Assembly (NCBI GenBank): GCA_963715025.1
Contig: CAVQQQ010000002.1
Location: 434,001-498,000 of the forward strand
DNA: 64,000 nt
Source of the DNA: DASSJT01 sp963715025
Lineage (GTDB): Bacteria > Actinomycetota > Actinomycetes > Actinomycetales > Dermatophilaceae
Direction: 5' to 3'
The notes below the pieces were generated by a model, which did no database searches, had not been told where the DNA came from, and saw nothing but the letters and a program-made list of their open reading frames with translations. The position numbers were made by a program, and so were the translations under genes. This document shows positions 39,265-48,757 of this stretch, one piece after another. Position 1 is the first letter of the stretch; each line of letters opens with the position of its first letter.

Positions 39265-41584
39265 GGAGCATCCGCCGCTCGGCCCGCGCGATGGCCTGGC
39301 GGGCCTGCGGCACGGCATCCGGGTTGACCGAGATGGACGTGATGCCCGCCCGCACCAGGACCTCGGCGAACTCCGGCCGGTTCGACGGGGCCTGCCCGCA
39401 GAGGGACGACGTGAGCCCAGCATCGGCGCAGGCCCGGATGATCCGCTGGATCGCGTCCACGACGGCCTCGTCGGACTCGTCGAACAGCTCGGCGCAGATC
39501 TCGGAGTCCCGGTCGACCCCGAGCATGAGCTGGGTGAGGTCGTTCGAGCCGATCGAGACGCCATCGATGCCCATGGCCGCGTACTCGGGGATCCGGTAGA
39601 CCACGGACGGAACCTCGGCCATGACCCACCGGTGCAAACCCCGCTGGCGTCCCAGCGGATGCGCGTCGACCGCCTCGAGGCAGGCCTCGAGCTCCCAGCG
39701 GGTGCGGACGAACGGGATCATGAGGTGCAGGTTCGGCGTCTGCTCGCGGACCCTCGCGATGACGTCGAGGTCGAGGGCGAACAGTTCCGGGTCGCGGATG
39801 TAGCGGTAACAGCCCCGATAGCCGATCATCGGGTTCGCCTCGACGGGCTCGAACTCGTCACCGCCCTTCAAGCCGCGGAACTCGTTGGTCCGGAAGTCCA
39901 CGGCGCGGTAGACGACGGGCCGTGGCGCGAACGCCTGGGCGATCCTCTGGACCGATGTGGCCATCCGGGTGACGAAGTCCTCCCGGCGGCCGGTGGCCAA
40001 GAGGTGCTTGGGGTGCTCCCCGTCGAGGGCGTCGGTGATCATGAACTCGGCCCGCAACAGGCCGACGCCGTCCACCGGGAGGGCAGCAACTTCCTCGGCG
40101 TGGTCGGCGATGGCCAAGTTGACGTAGAGGAGTGTTCCGGTGGTCTCGGCCGGCGCAGCTGCAGGGGACGGCGCGGCCGGTTGCGCCGTTCCGACCCCGG
40201 CGGACGGCACAACGGCAGGCGACGTGTGGTCCCCGGCCCGGACCACGCCGCTCGTGCCGTCGACGGTCACCATCTCACCGTCCCGTAGCACCGTCGTCGC
40301 GGTGCGCGTGGCCACGATGGTCGGCAGGTGCAGTTCGCGGCCCACGATGGCCGCGTGGCAGGTGACCCCGCCACCATCGGTGACCAGCGCCGCCGCCCGC
40401 CTCATGGTCGGGACCCAGTCCGGGTTGGTCATGGTGGCGACCAGCACCTCGCCGCGGCGAAGGCTCGGCCCGTCTGCGGTGCTCCGGAGGATCCGGACCC
40501 GACCTGCGGCCAGACCGGGGGCTGCCGCGAGACCGCTCACCAGGATTGTGCCGACGCCGCCCCCCTCGGGCGCCGGGGAGCCCGCGGAGGGGCCGGGCGC
40601 TTTGCCGAGGGTGGTGATCGGCCGGGACTGGACGATCCAGGTGTGGCCGTGCTCGAGCGCGAACTCGACGTCCTGAGGCGATCCGTAGTGACGCTCGATG
40701 TCGACGGCCAGTCGCCCGAGGGCCAGCAGCGTCTCGTCGGCGAGCACCCGGCATACCTGCTGCTCCTTGGGCACCGGCCGCCGCTCGTCGCGGCCATCTG
40801 GTCCGCGCACCACCTGCTCGGCCTTGGTGCCGATATGGACCCGCACCAGCCTCGGACCGTCCTTGGCCAGGACGTACGTGTCCGGCTCGACCTGCCCCCC
40901 GACCACGACCTCACCCAGGCCGTACGCTGCCTCCACCACGATCGTGTCTCGGTCACCGGTGGCGGGGTCGGCCGTGAACATCACGCCCGACGCCTCGGAG
41001 TCGACCATGGCCTGGACGATCACGGCGATGGCGGGCTCGTCCGCAAGTCCTTGGGTGCGCCGGTATGCGACCACCCGAGGACTCCACAGCGAGGCCCAGC
41101 AGTCCACGATGCGGTCGACAAGCTCTGCCCCTCCGCGGATATTGGTGAAGGTCTCGTTCATGCCGGCGAACGACGTCGAGGCCGTGTCCTCGGCAGTGGC
41201 AGAGGAGCGAACCGCCACGCTGGACTGGTCGCCAAGGCGCTCATATGCCGCAACCACCGCCTCCCGGAGCCGTTCCGGCATCCCGGCCTCGCGGACCAGA
41301 TGCTGGAGGGCGCCGGCGGCCTCCTCCAGGGCGCGCGGCGAGTCGACGTCCGTAGCCGCCGCGACCTCCTGGAGCCGGGCGCGGACGCCACCGGCGTCCA
41401 TGGCGTCGAGATAGGCGTCGGCAGCGAGCACGAACCCAGGAGGGACCGGGAGGCCGGCTCGGGTCAGCTCGCCGAGGTTGGCGCCTTTGCCCCCAACGCG
41501 AGGCACGTCCTCCCTCGAGAGGTCTGCGAACCACGCTACGGGGTCAGCGGTGGTCTGGGTCAGGGCGGTGCGCTGCTCGGTCAT
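39224..41584 (-). CDS. ppsA: Phosphoenolpyruvate synthase, 786 aa
   Basis: All three domains are present: the ATP-grasp pyruvate phosphate dikinase N-domain (RVGGKGANLGEL near residue 29; ARSSATAEDTASTSFAGMNE region near 130), the central phosphohistidine swivel domain with the catalytic His in GGGVTCHAAIVGREL (near 410), and the C-terminal PEP-binding TIM barrel ending in SLCGQAPSNRPEF. It makes PEP from pyruvate with ATP to AMP, for gluconeogenesis. A DosR-like box sits 42.5 bp upstream of ATG 41584, and the 17-nt leader matches that of the P-type ATPase gene. PEP synthase in hypoxia or dormancy clusters is known in actinobacteria. It overlaps the MFS gene by 41 bp at the 3' end. Confidence 0.92.
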   Translation of the reverse strand: MTEQRTALTQTTADPVAWFADLSREDVPRVGGKGANLGELTRAGLPVPPGFVLAADAYLDAMDAGGVRARLQEVAAATDVDSPRALEEAAGALQHLVREAGMPERLREAVVAAYERLGDQSSVAVRSSATAEDTASTSFAGMNETFTNIRGGAELVDRIVDCWASLWSPRVVAYRRTQGLADEPAIAVIVQAMVDSEASGVMFTADPATGDRDTIVVEAAYGLGEVVVGGQVEPDTYVLAKDGPRLVRVHIGTKAEQVVRGPDGRDERRPVPKEQQVCRVLADETLLALGRLAVDIERHYGSPQDVEFALEHGHTWIVQSRPITTLGKAPGPSAGSPAPEGGGVGTILVSGLAAAPGLAAGRVRILRSTADGPSLRRGEVLVATMTNPDWVPTMRRAAALVTDGGGVTCHAAIVGRELHLPTIVATRTATTVLRDGEMVTVDGTSGVVRAGDHTSPAVVPSAGVGTAQPAAPSPAAAPAETTGTLLYVNLAIADHAEEVAALPVDGVGLLRAEFMITDALDGEHPKHLLATGRREDFVTRMATSVQRIAQAFAPRPVVYRAVDFRTNEFRGLKGGDEFEPVEANPMIGYRGCYRYIRDPELFALDLDVIARVREQTPNLHLMIPFVRTRWELEACLEAVDAHPLGRQRGLHRWVMAEVPSVVYRIPEYAAMGIDGVSIGSNDLTQLMLGVDRDSEICAELFDESDEAVVDAIQRIIRACADAGLTSSLCGQAPSNRPEFAEVLVRAGITSISVNPDAVPQARQAIARAERRMLLNHARVGGASRPA

Positions 41585-41619
41585 GACACCAGCGTGCGAG
41601 CCTGCTGTGGGGCCACCTA

Positions 41620-41633
41620 GGGACCTAGGGCAC
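41620..41633 (-). promoter_or_regulatory. DosR/DevR-like box of the PEP synthase gene
   Basis: GGGACCTAGGGCAC (plus-strand reading) matches GGGACTWWAGTCCC at 10 of 14 positions; the centre is exactly 42.5 bp upstream of ATG 41584. It is slightly degenerate in its right arm. Confidence 0.55.
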
Positions 41634-41716
41634 GCGTTGCCCTGGGGAGGGCACGCGCGGGTGCGCCGGTCGGGGCGAACCCCGATCGGCGCGCTCGTTG
41701 GCGGAGCACGGTGGCG

Positions 41717-42088
41717 TTATGCGACGTGGTGCTGCTCGCGGTAGACCTGACGGCTGGCGGGAATGGCTGCCAGCGAGGCCACCACGATGACGCCGCCAAC
41801 AATCCATGATGTCCAGGCCGCTCCGGTGTTCTCCGTGTAGGAGAACAGCCAGGGTGCCACGACGGCAACGCCGCCAGCGGCGGCAGTCATCCACTCGTCG
41901 ATGTATGCGCCCGGCATCGCCAGGGCGATGATGGCAAGGACAGCAGCAGCCGCCCCGATGATGACCATCGCCCAAGTCGGCCTGGTATCGACGTCAAGCC
42001 ACAACGGGGAGAATGCAAGGTAGCCACCGGCCACCAAGCTCACCCAGTCCTGGAGACGCGTCCACGGCCTTGACTGTGCGTACTGCAT
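41717..42088 (-). CDS. SPW-repeat membrane protein, 123 aa
   Basis: Two SPW-type helical hairpins: residues 8-33 with WVSLVAGGYLAFSPLW and 70-95 with MTAAAGGVAVVAPWLFSY. SPW repeat proteins are small four-helix membrane proteins of unknown role in actinobacteria and proteobacteria. ATG 42088 is supported by AGGAG four to eight bases upstream; a longer extension has no support. Confidence 0.82.
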   Translation of the reverse strand: MQYAQSRPWTRLQDWVSLVAGGYLAFSPLWLDVDTRPTWAMVIIGAAAAVLAIIALAMPGAYIDEWMTAAAGGVAVVAPWLFSYTENTGAAWTSWIVGGVIVVASLAAIPASRQVYREQHHVA

Positions 42089-42232
42089 CTCCTGCTTCTC
42101 CTCTCTGGACCGGCGTGTGCGCCCGTCCAACTTCAGACTGGGTCCGAGGGACCTCGGCAACAAGAGCCAAACGTCCTGCGGGCGAACCCCCACCGATTTC
42201 GCCATTTGAGAGGCCTCCCGGATAATGGAGGT

Positions 42233-42994
42233 ATGCCCCCCTCGATCTTGACTGCATCCTCGGCGCCCGCGGTGGCCGGCAGGCGCAGGACTCGGTGGGG
42301 CTTTCTTCTCGCCTCGGCCGCGGTCGTGGCGGCGATCGTCGCGACAAACCTCGCCTTGCACCTGCTGCCGCTCGCCGGGCTGTGGCTGAGCGTCGCCGTC
42401 GCCGTCGTCCTCATCCTTTTCGCCCGGGCCAGCGGCCTCAGCTGGGCCCAGCTGGGCCTCGGCCGTCGCCACCTGAAGGCCGGTGCCCTCTGGGGCGGGG
42501 GCGTGATCCTGGTCGTCGCAGCCGCTTATGGCGTGGGCGTCCTCCTTCCGGCGACCCGCATGGCATTCCTCGACGCGCGCTACAACGGAGGTGTGGCGAA
42601 GGCACTACTCACCGCATTCTTGATCATCCCCGTGGGCACGGTCCTGCTGGAAGAGGTCGCCTTCCGCTCCGTCCTGTGGGGGATGCTGTCACGGCACATG
42701 AGCACCTGGCGGGTGCTCGCCCTTTCGTCAACACTGTTCGGGCTATGGCACGTCTTCCCGTCGCTGAGCTTCGCGTCGGCCAACCAGGCGTTCCTCAGCC
42801 TTGTGCCGCAGTCCGGGCTCGGGCGCACCGCGGTGGCCGTGGTCGGCACCGTCGCCTTCACCGCCCTCGGAGGCGCGGTCGCGGGAGAGCTTCGCCGGCG
42901 CAGCGGCAGCGTCATCGCCAGCGCGGGAATGCACTGGGCGACGAACTCCCTCGGGGTGCTGTTCGCCCTCGTGGCGTGGAGGCTCGGCACGTAG
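42233..42994 (+). CDS. CPBP-family intramembrane glutamic protease (CAAX/Abi-like), 253 aa
   Basis: Eight hydrophobic helices. The family motifs are EEVAFRSVLWG (EE-x3-R, near residue 139), FGLWHVFPS (catalytic His, near residue 164) and a final HWATNSLG. CPBP enzymes cleave prenylated or membrane peptides; bacterial ones are linked to bacteriocin self-immunity and membrane stress. GGAGG precedes ATG 42233 closely. It is divergent from the SPW gene. Confidence 0.86.
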   Translation: MPPSILTASSAPAVAGRRRTRWGFLLASAAVVAAIVATNLALHLLPLAGLWLSVAVAVVLILFARASGLSWAQLGLGRRHLKAGALWGGGVILVVAAAYGVGVLLPATRMAFLDARYNGGVAKALLTAFLIIPVGTVLLEEVAFRSVLWGMLSRHMSTWRVLALSSTLFGLWHVFPSLSFASANQAFLSLVPQSGLGRTAVAVVGTVAFTALGGAVAGELRRRSGSVIASAGMHWATNSLGVLFALVAWRLGT

Positions 42995-43060
42995 CACAGC
43001 GACCCGGGAGTTTGGCCGTGGCCCCAGCGTTCTGGGCCGCGGGGCTGTCAGGATGAGGGT

Positions 43061-44785
43061 GTGGACCACAGCGGCGGGGGAGGCAAGGACGCAGTCACAC
43101 GGCTTCGGGTGGGGTCGCGCCTGCGGCTCGACTCGCGGCTGCGGCTCAGCTGGGGCCCGAACTGGCCCAGGTACAGCCTCGCCGGCACCGTGGGGGCACT
43201 GGTGTTCGGATGTGCCTCGTTCACCCCGTCGCTTCTGCCGCGCGACTGGTGGCTCCAGGCCCTCGTCGCCGGGCTGAGCGGTGGATTCGGGTATGCCGTG
43301 GGGGTCTTCGCCGCTTGGATCGGCCGGTCAGTCATCGCACGCACGCCGTCGCCTGCCGTCATGCGCCGCCTGTGGCTGGGCTTCGCCGCGGTGGCGGTCC
43401 CCCTGGTCGCAGTCACCCTCTGGCTGGGACAGAACTGGCAGGACGAGCTGCATCGGCTCATGGGGCAGCCGCCACCGGACTCCTATGCGTGGGTGCGCAT
43501 CCTGTTCCTCTCCTCGGGGATCGTCGTCTTCGGGATAGCTGTGGTTCGCGCCCTGCGGTGGCTCGACAGCCTGGTCACCCGGCGGCTTGCGCGGCACTTC
43601 CCGCAGCGGCTCGCGCGGCCGATGGCCGTCGTCCTGATCGGCGCCATGCTGGTGACCGTGAACGACGGCCTGATCTGGCGGATCATCGTCGAGTCGGCCA
43701 ACTCCACCTTCCGCCTCACCAACACCTCGACGGATCCCGGTGTCGTGCGTCCTGCGGATCCGGGGCGTTCGGGCAGCCCGGCCTCGCTGGTGCCCTGGCA
43801 GACGCTGGGAAGACAGGGGCGCGACTTCGTGTCGGGGGGGCCGACCCGGACCGAGCTTTCGGCCTTTGGCGGCCGGCTCACCCGAAGCCCGGTCCGCGTC
43901 TACGCGGGCCTGGATTCGGCGCCGACCACGCACCAGCGGGCCGCCCTGGCGGTGCGGGAGCTGCGCAGGGCGGGGGGTTTCGACCGGTCGGTCCTGGTGG
44001 TGGTCACAACCACGGGAACCGGGCAGGTTGAGGCCGACAACGTCGATGCCGTCGAGCTGATGTACCGGGGCGACACCGCGATCGTGGCGATGCAGTATTC
44101 GTACCTCCCGAGCTGGATCTCGTTCCTGGGCGACCATGAGAAGGCGCAGGCGGCCGGCCGGGAGCTGTTCGACCAGGTGTACGACGCCTGGGCCGCCCTT
44201 CCGGCCGATCGGCGGCCGAAGCTGCTCGTGAGCGGCACCAGCCTCGGCGCCTTCGGGGCCGAGGCGGCCTTCAGCGGCCTGGAGGACATCCGTCACCGTA
44301 CCGATGGGGTGGTCTGGGCGGGGCCGCCCAACGCGAGCACGCTGCACAGCGAGTTCCGTGCGCAGCGTGACGCCGGAAGCCCAGAGTGGCGGCCGGTCCT
44401 CGACCACGGGCGATACGTGCGGTTCGCTGCGGTCTCGGCCGATCTCGCGAACGCCACCCCGTCCGTTCGGCCCAGCGTGGTGTACCTGCAGAATGGGTCC
44501 GACCCGATCGTGTTCTGGAGCCCGCGTCTGCTCTTCGACCGGCCGGACTGGCTCGGCGAGAAGCAGGCACGCGACGTCTCCCCGGCCATGTTCTGGATCC
44601 CGGTGGTGACCTTCTGGCAGGTCACCGCCGACCTGCCGTTCGCGCTGAAGGCGCCCGCGGGCCATGGCCACAACTACCGGGAGATGTTCGCCGACGCCTG
44701 GGCGGCGGTGGCCCCGCCGCCGGGATGGACGGCCGCCGACACGACGCGGCTCAGAGCCGCTCTGGCGGCTGGGACTTCCTCCTGA
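43061..44785 (+). CDS. Membrane alpha/beta hydrolase (PF15420 + PF10081 type), 574 aa
   Basis: Four N-terminal membrane helices (about residues 35-190, starting FTPSLLPRDWWLQALVAG) form the family-specific N-domain. A cytoplasmic or periplasmic hydrolase domain has the nucleophile in SGTSLGAFG (near residue 395), then DVRVRFAAVSAD and PAGHGHNY with a terminal His. The family is found in actinobacteria and is poorly characterised; a lipase or acyltransferase role is inferred. The start is GTG 43061 following AGGATGAGGG. It converges with the Ca-type ATPase gene. Confidence 0.85.
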   Translation: MDHSGGGGKDAVTRLRVGSRLRLDSRLRLSWGPNWPRYSLAGTVGALVFGCASFTPSLLPRDWWLQALVAGLSGGFGYAVGVFAAWIGRSVIARTPSPAVMRRLWLGFAAVAVPLVAVTLWLGQNWQDELHRLMGQPPPDSYAWVRILFLSSGIVVFGIAVVRALRWLDSLVTRRLARHFPQRLARPMAVVLIGAMLVTVNDGLIWRIIVESANSTFRLTNTSTDPGVVRPADPGRSGSPASLVPWQTLGRQGRDFVSGGPTRTELSAFGGRLTRSPVRVYAGLDSAPTTHQRAALAVRELRRAGGFDRSVLVVVTTTGTGQVEADNVDAVELMYRGDTAIVAMQYSYLPSWISFLGDHEKAQAAGRELFDQVYDAWAALPADRRPKLLVSGTSLGAFGAEAAFSGLEDIRHRTDGVVWAGPPNASTLHSEFRAQRDAGSPEWRPVLDHGRYVRFAAVSADLANATPSVRPSVVYLQNGSDPIVFWSPRLLFDRPDWLGEKQARDVSPAMFWIPVVTFWQVTADLPFALKAPAGHGHNYREMFADAWAAVAPPPGWTAADTTRLRAALAAGTSS

Positions 44786-44848
44786 ACTTCCCAACCTCGC
44801 CTGCCGGGGGAGGTCGAGCGGGGAGGGTATGCGGCTCGCGACAACCGC

Positions 44849-47644
44849 TCATCCGCGCGAAGTCGCCCGGAGAACCACCTTCCGAAGCTCGCCGGCCCAC
44901 AGGACGCTGCTGGCCATCGCTGTGCACACGAGCCACTGTTGCGGAGAGAGGGGCGCGGTCGAGAAGGCGTGGTTGAGCGGCGTGAACTGGACGACCGCGA
45001 CCTGGAGCGCGGCCGAGAGCGCGATGGCCCCCCAGAGCCAGGGGTTTGCGAACAGCCTGTGGAAGGCGGACAGCGTCTCTGACCGCGCGCTGATCGCGTT
45101 GAACAGCTGGGCAAGCACCAGCACCGTGAAACCGGCCGTGCGGGCGTTGTCCAGGGACTGCGTGCCCTCGAGGAGGCCACCCGGCAGGTACAGGTCGATG
45201 GTCACGAGCGTGGCGACGGCCATGACCAGGCCGATGAGCAACACCCCGGCCCACATCTGCCGGTCGATCACCCGGTCCCTGAGACCCCGGGGCGGTCGGC
45301 TCATGACGTCTTCGGTCTCTGGGTCAAGGCCCATGGCCAGCGCCGGTCCGCTGTCCGTGAGCAGATTGATCCAGAGGATCTGGGTCGCGAGGAGGGGCAG
45401 GACGATGCCGTCCTGACTCTGGGAAAGACCGATCACCCCGGCGAGGACGATGCCCAGGAAGACGGTCGTCACCTCGCCCATGTTGGACGAGAGGAGATAG
45501 CGCAGGAACTTCTTGATGTTGAGGAAGATCCCGCGCCCTTCGCGGACCGCGCGGACGATGGTGGCGAAGTTGTCATCTGCCAGGATCATCTTCGCCGCCT
45601 CTTTGGTGACCTCTGTGCCCGTCTGGCCCATCGCGATGCCGATGTCGGCGGACTTCAGGGCGGGGGCGTCGTTGACACCGTCGCCGGTCATGGCCACGAC
45701 GTCACCGTCGGCCTGGAGCGCGTCGACGATGCGCAGCTTGTGCTCGGGGGAGACGCGCGCGTAGACCGAGTGGTGACGCACCGCATTCCGGAACTCGAGG
45801 TCGTCGAGCCGGTCAAGCTGCACGCCGGAGATTGCCTGCGCATCGCCCGCCTCGAAGCCCAGGTCGCGGGCGATGCGCGTCGCCGTGGCAGGGTGGTCTC
45901 CGGTGATCATCACCACCCGGATCCCCGCGCGCCTGGCATCTGCGATGGCCGCGGCGGCCTCGGGCCGCGGTGGGTCGAGGATGCCGACCATCCCGGCATA
46001 CACGAGGTCCTCTTCCAGCGCCTCGTCAAGGGCAGGCATCGCCGCGGTGTCCAGGCGCAGGTAGGCGACGCCCAAGGTGCGGAAGGCTTCGCCCGAGAGG
46101 CGCTCGATCTCCGTGGCGAGCCGTCCCCTCAGGGTTTGGTCAAGGACCAGAATCTCATCGCCGACTTGCGCCCGAGTGCATCGGTCGAGCAGGACGTCGG
46201 GGGCGCCCTTGGTGGCTACGGCCAGGTTTCCGCCGCGTTCGTCGTCCGAGGACAGACTGGTCATCAGCATGCGCTCGGAGGTGAAGGGGATCTCGGCTAC
46301 GCGGTGGAAGCGCTGGGCGCGGCGCTCCTGGGTGCCCAGCTTGACCTCGGCCACCAGGAAGGCCGCCTCGGTCGGGTCGCCCTGGACCGTCCAGTCGCCG
46401 TCCAGCTCCCGAATGGACGCGTTACTGGCGAGGCTGCCCCCGGTCAGCACGAGGGCCGTGGCACGCCACAGCTCGCCATCCGGTTCCAGTGGACGGCCCT
46501 TATGGGTCACCTCTCCCTCCGGCCGGTAGCCGGCACCGGAGAACTCGACCTCGCCCGCCAGCGTGACGACTCTCCCGACCGTCATCTCCCCCTTCGTCAG
46601 GGTGCCCGTCTTGTCGGTGCAGATCACCGACGCGGAGCCGAGGGTCTCGACCGAGGTCAGGCTCTTGACGATGGCGCGGTGGGCCGCCATCCGCTGGACG
46701 CCCAGCGCCAGGACGACAGAGAGGATGGCGGGCAGCCCCTCGGGCACCGCCGCCACGGCCAGCGAGACCCCCAGGAGCAGCGCCGTGACGACGTCATCGA
46801 GGGTCGTGACCCCGAAGAAGCCGAGGATCGTGATGATCACGACCACGGCGATGGCGACCACCGCGATCCCGAGCATCCGGCCAACCCGGCCGATCTCGCG
46901 CTGCAGTGGCGTGGCCTCCTCGGGCGTCGCATGCAGCAGGTCGGCGATCTGGCCCATCTGAGTGGACATGCCCGTTGCCGTGACCACGGCACGGCCAACC
47001 CCCTGGGCCACTGCGGTCCCGTTGAAGACCATGTTGAACCGGTCGCCGAGCGCGGAGGGCTCCGCGAGGGCATGCGTGGCCTTGAGGACTGCCTCGCTCT
47101 CACCGGTGAGCGACGCCTCGGACACCTTCAGTGTGGCTGCGGACACCAGGCGAGCGTCGGCCGCAACCGTGTCCCCCTCGCCGAGGAGCAGGACGTCCCC
47201 CGGGACGAGGTCCCTCGTCGGGATCCGGGCCTGCCCGCCGTCTCGGACCACCGTGGCGGAGATGGCGCTCATCCGCTGAAGGGCCTCGACGGCATGCTCC
47301 GCGCGAGCCTGCTGGGCGTAGCCCAGCACGGCGTTGAGCACGACGATCACGGCAATGACGAGGGCGTCGAACGGCCACCCCGTTGCCCCTTCCGCGACCC
47401 AGGCCACGAGGGAGATGAGGATTGCCGCGAAAAGCAGGTAGATCAGTGGGTCGTTGAACTCGCCGGCGAACCTCCGCCACGCAGGCGGGGGTCTGGTCTC
47501 GGTGATCTCGTTGGGCCCGACGACCGCGAGGCGCGCGGCGGCTTCGTCGGAGGTCAGGCCGAGGTTCACATCCGTCCCGACCTGCTGGGCGACCACGCTG
47601 GCTTCGAGCAGCGAGGGGTCCGGTTGCCCCATGATGGTGCCCAT
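44849..47644 (-). CDS. Ca2+-type P-type ATPase (PMR1/SERCA-like), 931 aa
   Basis: Intact P-II ATPase. The N-terminal cation-ATPase domain with VGPNEITETRPPPAWRRF is followed by SLTGESE, PEGLPAILSVVLALG (M4 cation-binding site), ICTDKTGTLTKGE near residue 343, TGDGVNDAPALKSADIGIAMG and six C-terminal helices. PEGLP and the downstream QILWINLLTDSGPA favour Ca2+ or Mn2+ transport. ATG 47644 is chosen because GGAGGGATCA lies just upstream; the in-frame extension to 47815 is Arg-rich. Unlike the first ATPase, it has no DosR-like box at -42.5. Confidence 0.9.
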   Translation of the reverse strand: MGTIMGQPDPSLLEASVVAQQVGTDVNLGLTSDEAAARLAVVGPNEITETRPPPAWRRFAGEFNDPLIYLLFAAILISLVAWVAEGATGWPFDALVIAVIVVLNAVLGYAQQARAEHAVEALQRMSAISATVVRDGGQARIPTRDLVPGDVLLLGEGDTVAADARLVSAATLKVSEASLTGESEAVLKATHALAEPSALGDRFNMVFNGTAVAQGVGRAVVTATGMSTQMGQIADLLHATPEEATPLQREIGRVGRMLGIAVVAIAVVVIITILGFFGVTTLDDVVTALLLGVSLAVAAVPEGLPAILSVVLALGVQRMAAHRAIVKSLTSVETLGSASVICTDKTGTLTKGEMTVGRVVTLAGEVEFSGAGYRPEGEVTHKGRPLEPDGELWRATALVLTGGSLASNASIRELDGDWTVQGDPTEAAFLVAEVKLGTQERRAQRFHRVAEIPFTSERMLMTSLSSDDERGGNLAVATKGAPDVLLDRCTRAQVGDEILVLDQTLRGRLATEIERLSGEAFRTLGVAYLRLDTAAMPALDEALEEDLVYAGMVGILDPPRPEAAAAIADARRAGIRVVMITGDHPATATRIARDLGFEAGDAQAISGVQLDRLDDLEFRNAVRHHSVYARVSPEHKLRIVDALQADGDVVAMTGDGVNDAPALKSADIGIAMGQTGTEVTKEAAKMILADDNFATIVRAVREGRGIFLNIKKFLRYLLSSNMGEVTTVFLGIVLAGVIGLSQSQDGIVLPLLATQILWINLLTDSGPALAMGLDPETEDVMSRPPRGLRDRVIDRQMWAGVLLIGLVMAVATLVTIDLYLPGGLLEGTQSLDNARTAGFTVLVLAQLFNAISARSETLSAFHRLFANPWLWGAIALSAALQVAVVQFTPLNHAFSTAPLSPQQWLVCTAMASSVLWAGELRKVVLRATSRG

Positions 47645-47751
47645 TGATCCCTCCCGCCTCGATGAGGCGTCCGCGGCCACCGGTGGCGACCCGTCGCCCC
47701 TAGTGTTCACGACAGGGAGCTTGAAGTGGTGCCGCCAGTCGGAGGGAGGAC

Positions 47752-48738
47752 GTGTTGTCCGAGGCCAATGGCGACGCCGGCGCCCGCGGCGGTCGGGGAA
47801 CGATCGGGGCGACATCGTCGCTGACCCGGTTCGCCTGGCTGTCGATCGCTGCCGCCCTGACCACCATGGCCCTGAAGTCCGTGGCCTGGGCGGTGACCGG
47901 CTCCGTCGGACTCCTCTCCGACGCGGCGGAGTCGAGCGTCAACCTTGTCGCCGGGGTGGTTGCCCTCGTGGCCCTGCGCATTGCGGTTCGACCCCCTGAC
48001 GAGGGGCACAACTTCGGCCACGCGAAGGCCGAGTACTTCTCGGCGTCGATCGAAGGCGTGATGATCTTCCTCGCTGCGGCCGCCATCATCGCCACGTCGG
48101 TCGAGCGGCTCATCCATCCCCGGGCGCTGGACAACGTCGGAGCCGGTCTTGCGGTCTCGGGCGTCGCCGGCGTCATCAACGGCGTCGTGGCAGTGGTTCT
48201 GCTTAGGGCCGGGCGCCACCACCGCTCCCTCGCGCTGACCGCTGACGGCAAGCACCTCCTGACCGACGTGTGGACCTCGGTCGGCGTGATCGTCGGCGTG
48301 GTCGCGGTGTCGCTGACCGGATTCGTGCGGCTCGACCCGATCGTCGCGCTGCTGGTGGGGCTCAACATCATCGTGACCGGCGTACAGCTGCTCGGTCGGT
48401 CGGTCGCAGGGCTCATGGACCACGCCATTCCACCGGCGGACCGAGCGCAGCTCGACGAGGTCCTTGCCCACTTTGCCCGCCGGCGGGGGGTCTCCTTCCA
48501 CGGCATACGCACTCGTGAGGTCGGCCGCGACCAGCTCGTGTCATTCCATGTCGTTGTTCCCGGCGACTGGTCGGTGCAGCGCGGGCACGACCTGATGGGT
48601 GAGATCGAGTCGGCCCTGGGTGATGCCATGACCAATACGTACATCCAGGCCCGGCTCGAACCCGAGGGCGCACGATGCGCCGAGCGGCCGGCTGGAGCCG
48701 GCGACCGCATGGGACCGGGGCGTGGCAGCCGTGCGTGA
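47752..48738 (+). CDS. Cation diffusion facilitator transporter, 328 aa
   Basis: Six membrane helices with TM2 LLSDAAESSVNLVAGVVAL and loop DEGHNFGHAKAEYFSASIEG, and a cytoplasmic C-terminal ferredoxin-like domain (residues about 215-300). CDF proteins export Zn2+, Mn2+, Fe2+ or Co2+. The metal cannot be set: the TM2 metal site has D and E/S rather than the HD pair. GTG 47752 or TTG 47755 is the start, after GGAGGGAGG. A 16-bp perfect hairpin follows 20 bp after the stop. Confidence 0.87.
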   Translation: MLSEANGDAGARGGRGTIGATSSLTRFAWLSIAAALTTMALKSVAWAVTGSVGLLSDAAESSVNLVAGVVALVALRIAVRPPDEGHNFGHAKAEYFSASIEGVMIFLAAAAIIATSVERLIHPRALDNVGAGLAVSGVAGVINGVVAVVLLRAGRHHRSLALTADGKHLLTDVWTSVGVIVGVVAVSLTGFVRLDPIVALLVGLNIIVTGVQLLGRSVAGLMDHAIPPADRAQLDEVLAHFARRRGVSFHGIRTREVGRDQLVSFHVVVPGDWSVQRGHDLMGEIESALGDAMTNTYIQARLEPEGARCAERPAGAGDRMGPGRGSRA

Positions 48739-48757
48739 CGAGGCGGCAGACGGGGAG

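Noticed and set aside
43006..43019. GGGAGTTTGGCCGT upstream of the membrane alpha/beta hydrolase
   Set aside because: Position-5 C absent, centre 48.5 bp from the start; treated as chance.
45740..47647. Long open frame on the plus strand opposite the Ca-type P-type ATPase
   Set aside because: Composition is Arg/Gly/His-rich with no recognisable motif, and it mirrors a well-conserved ATPase; a GC-rich shadow.
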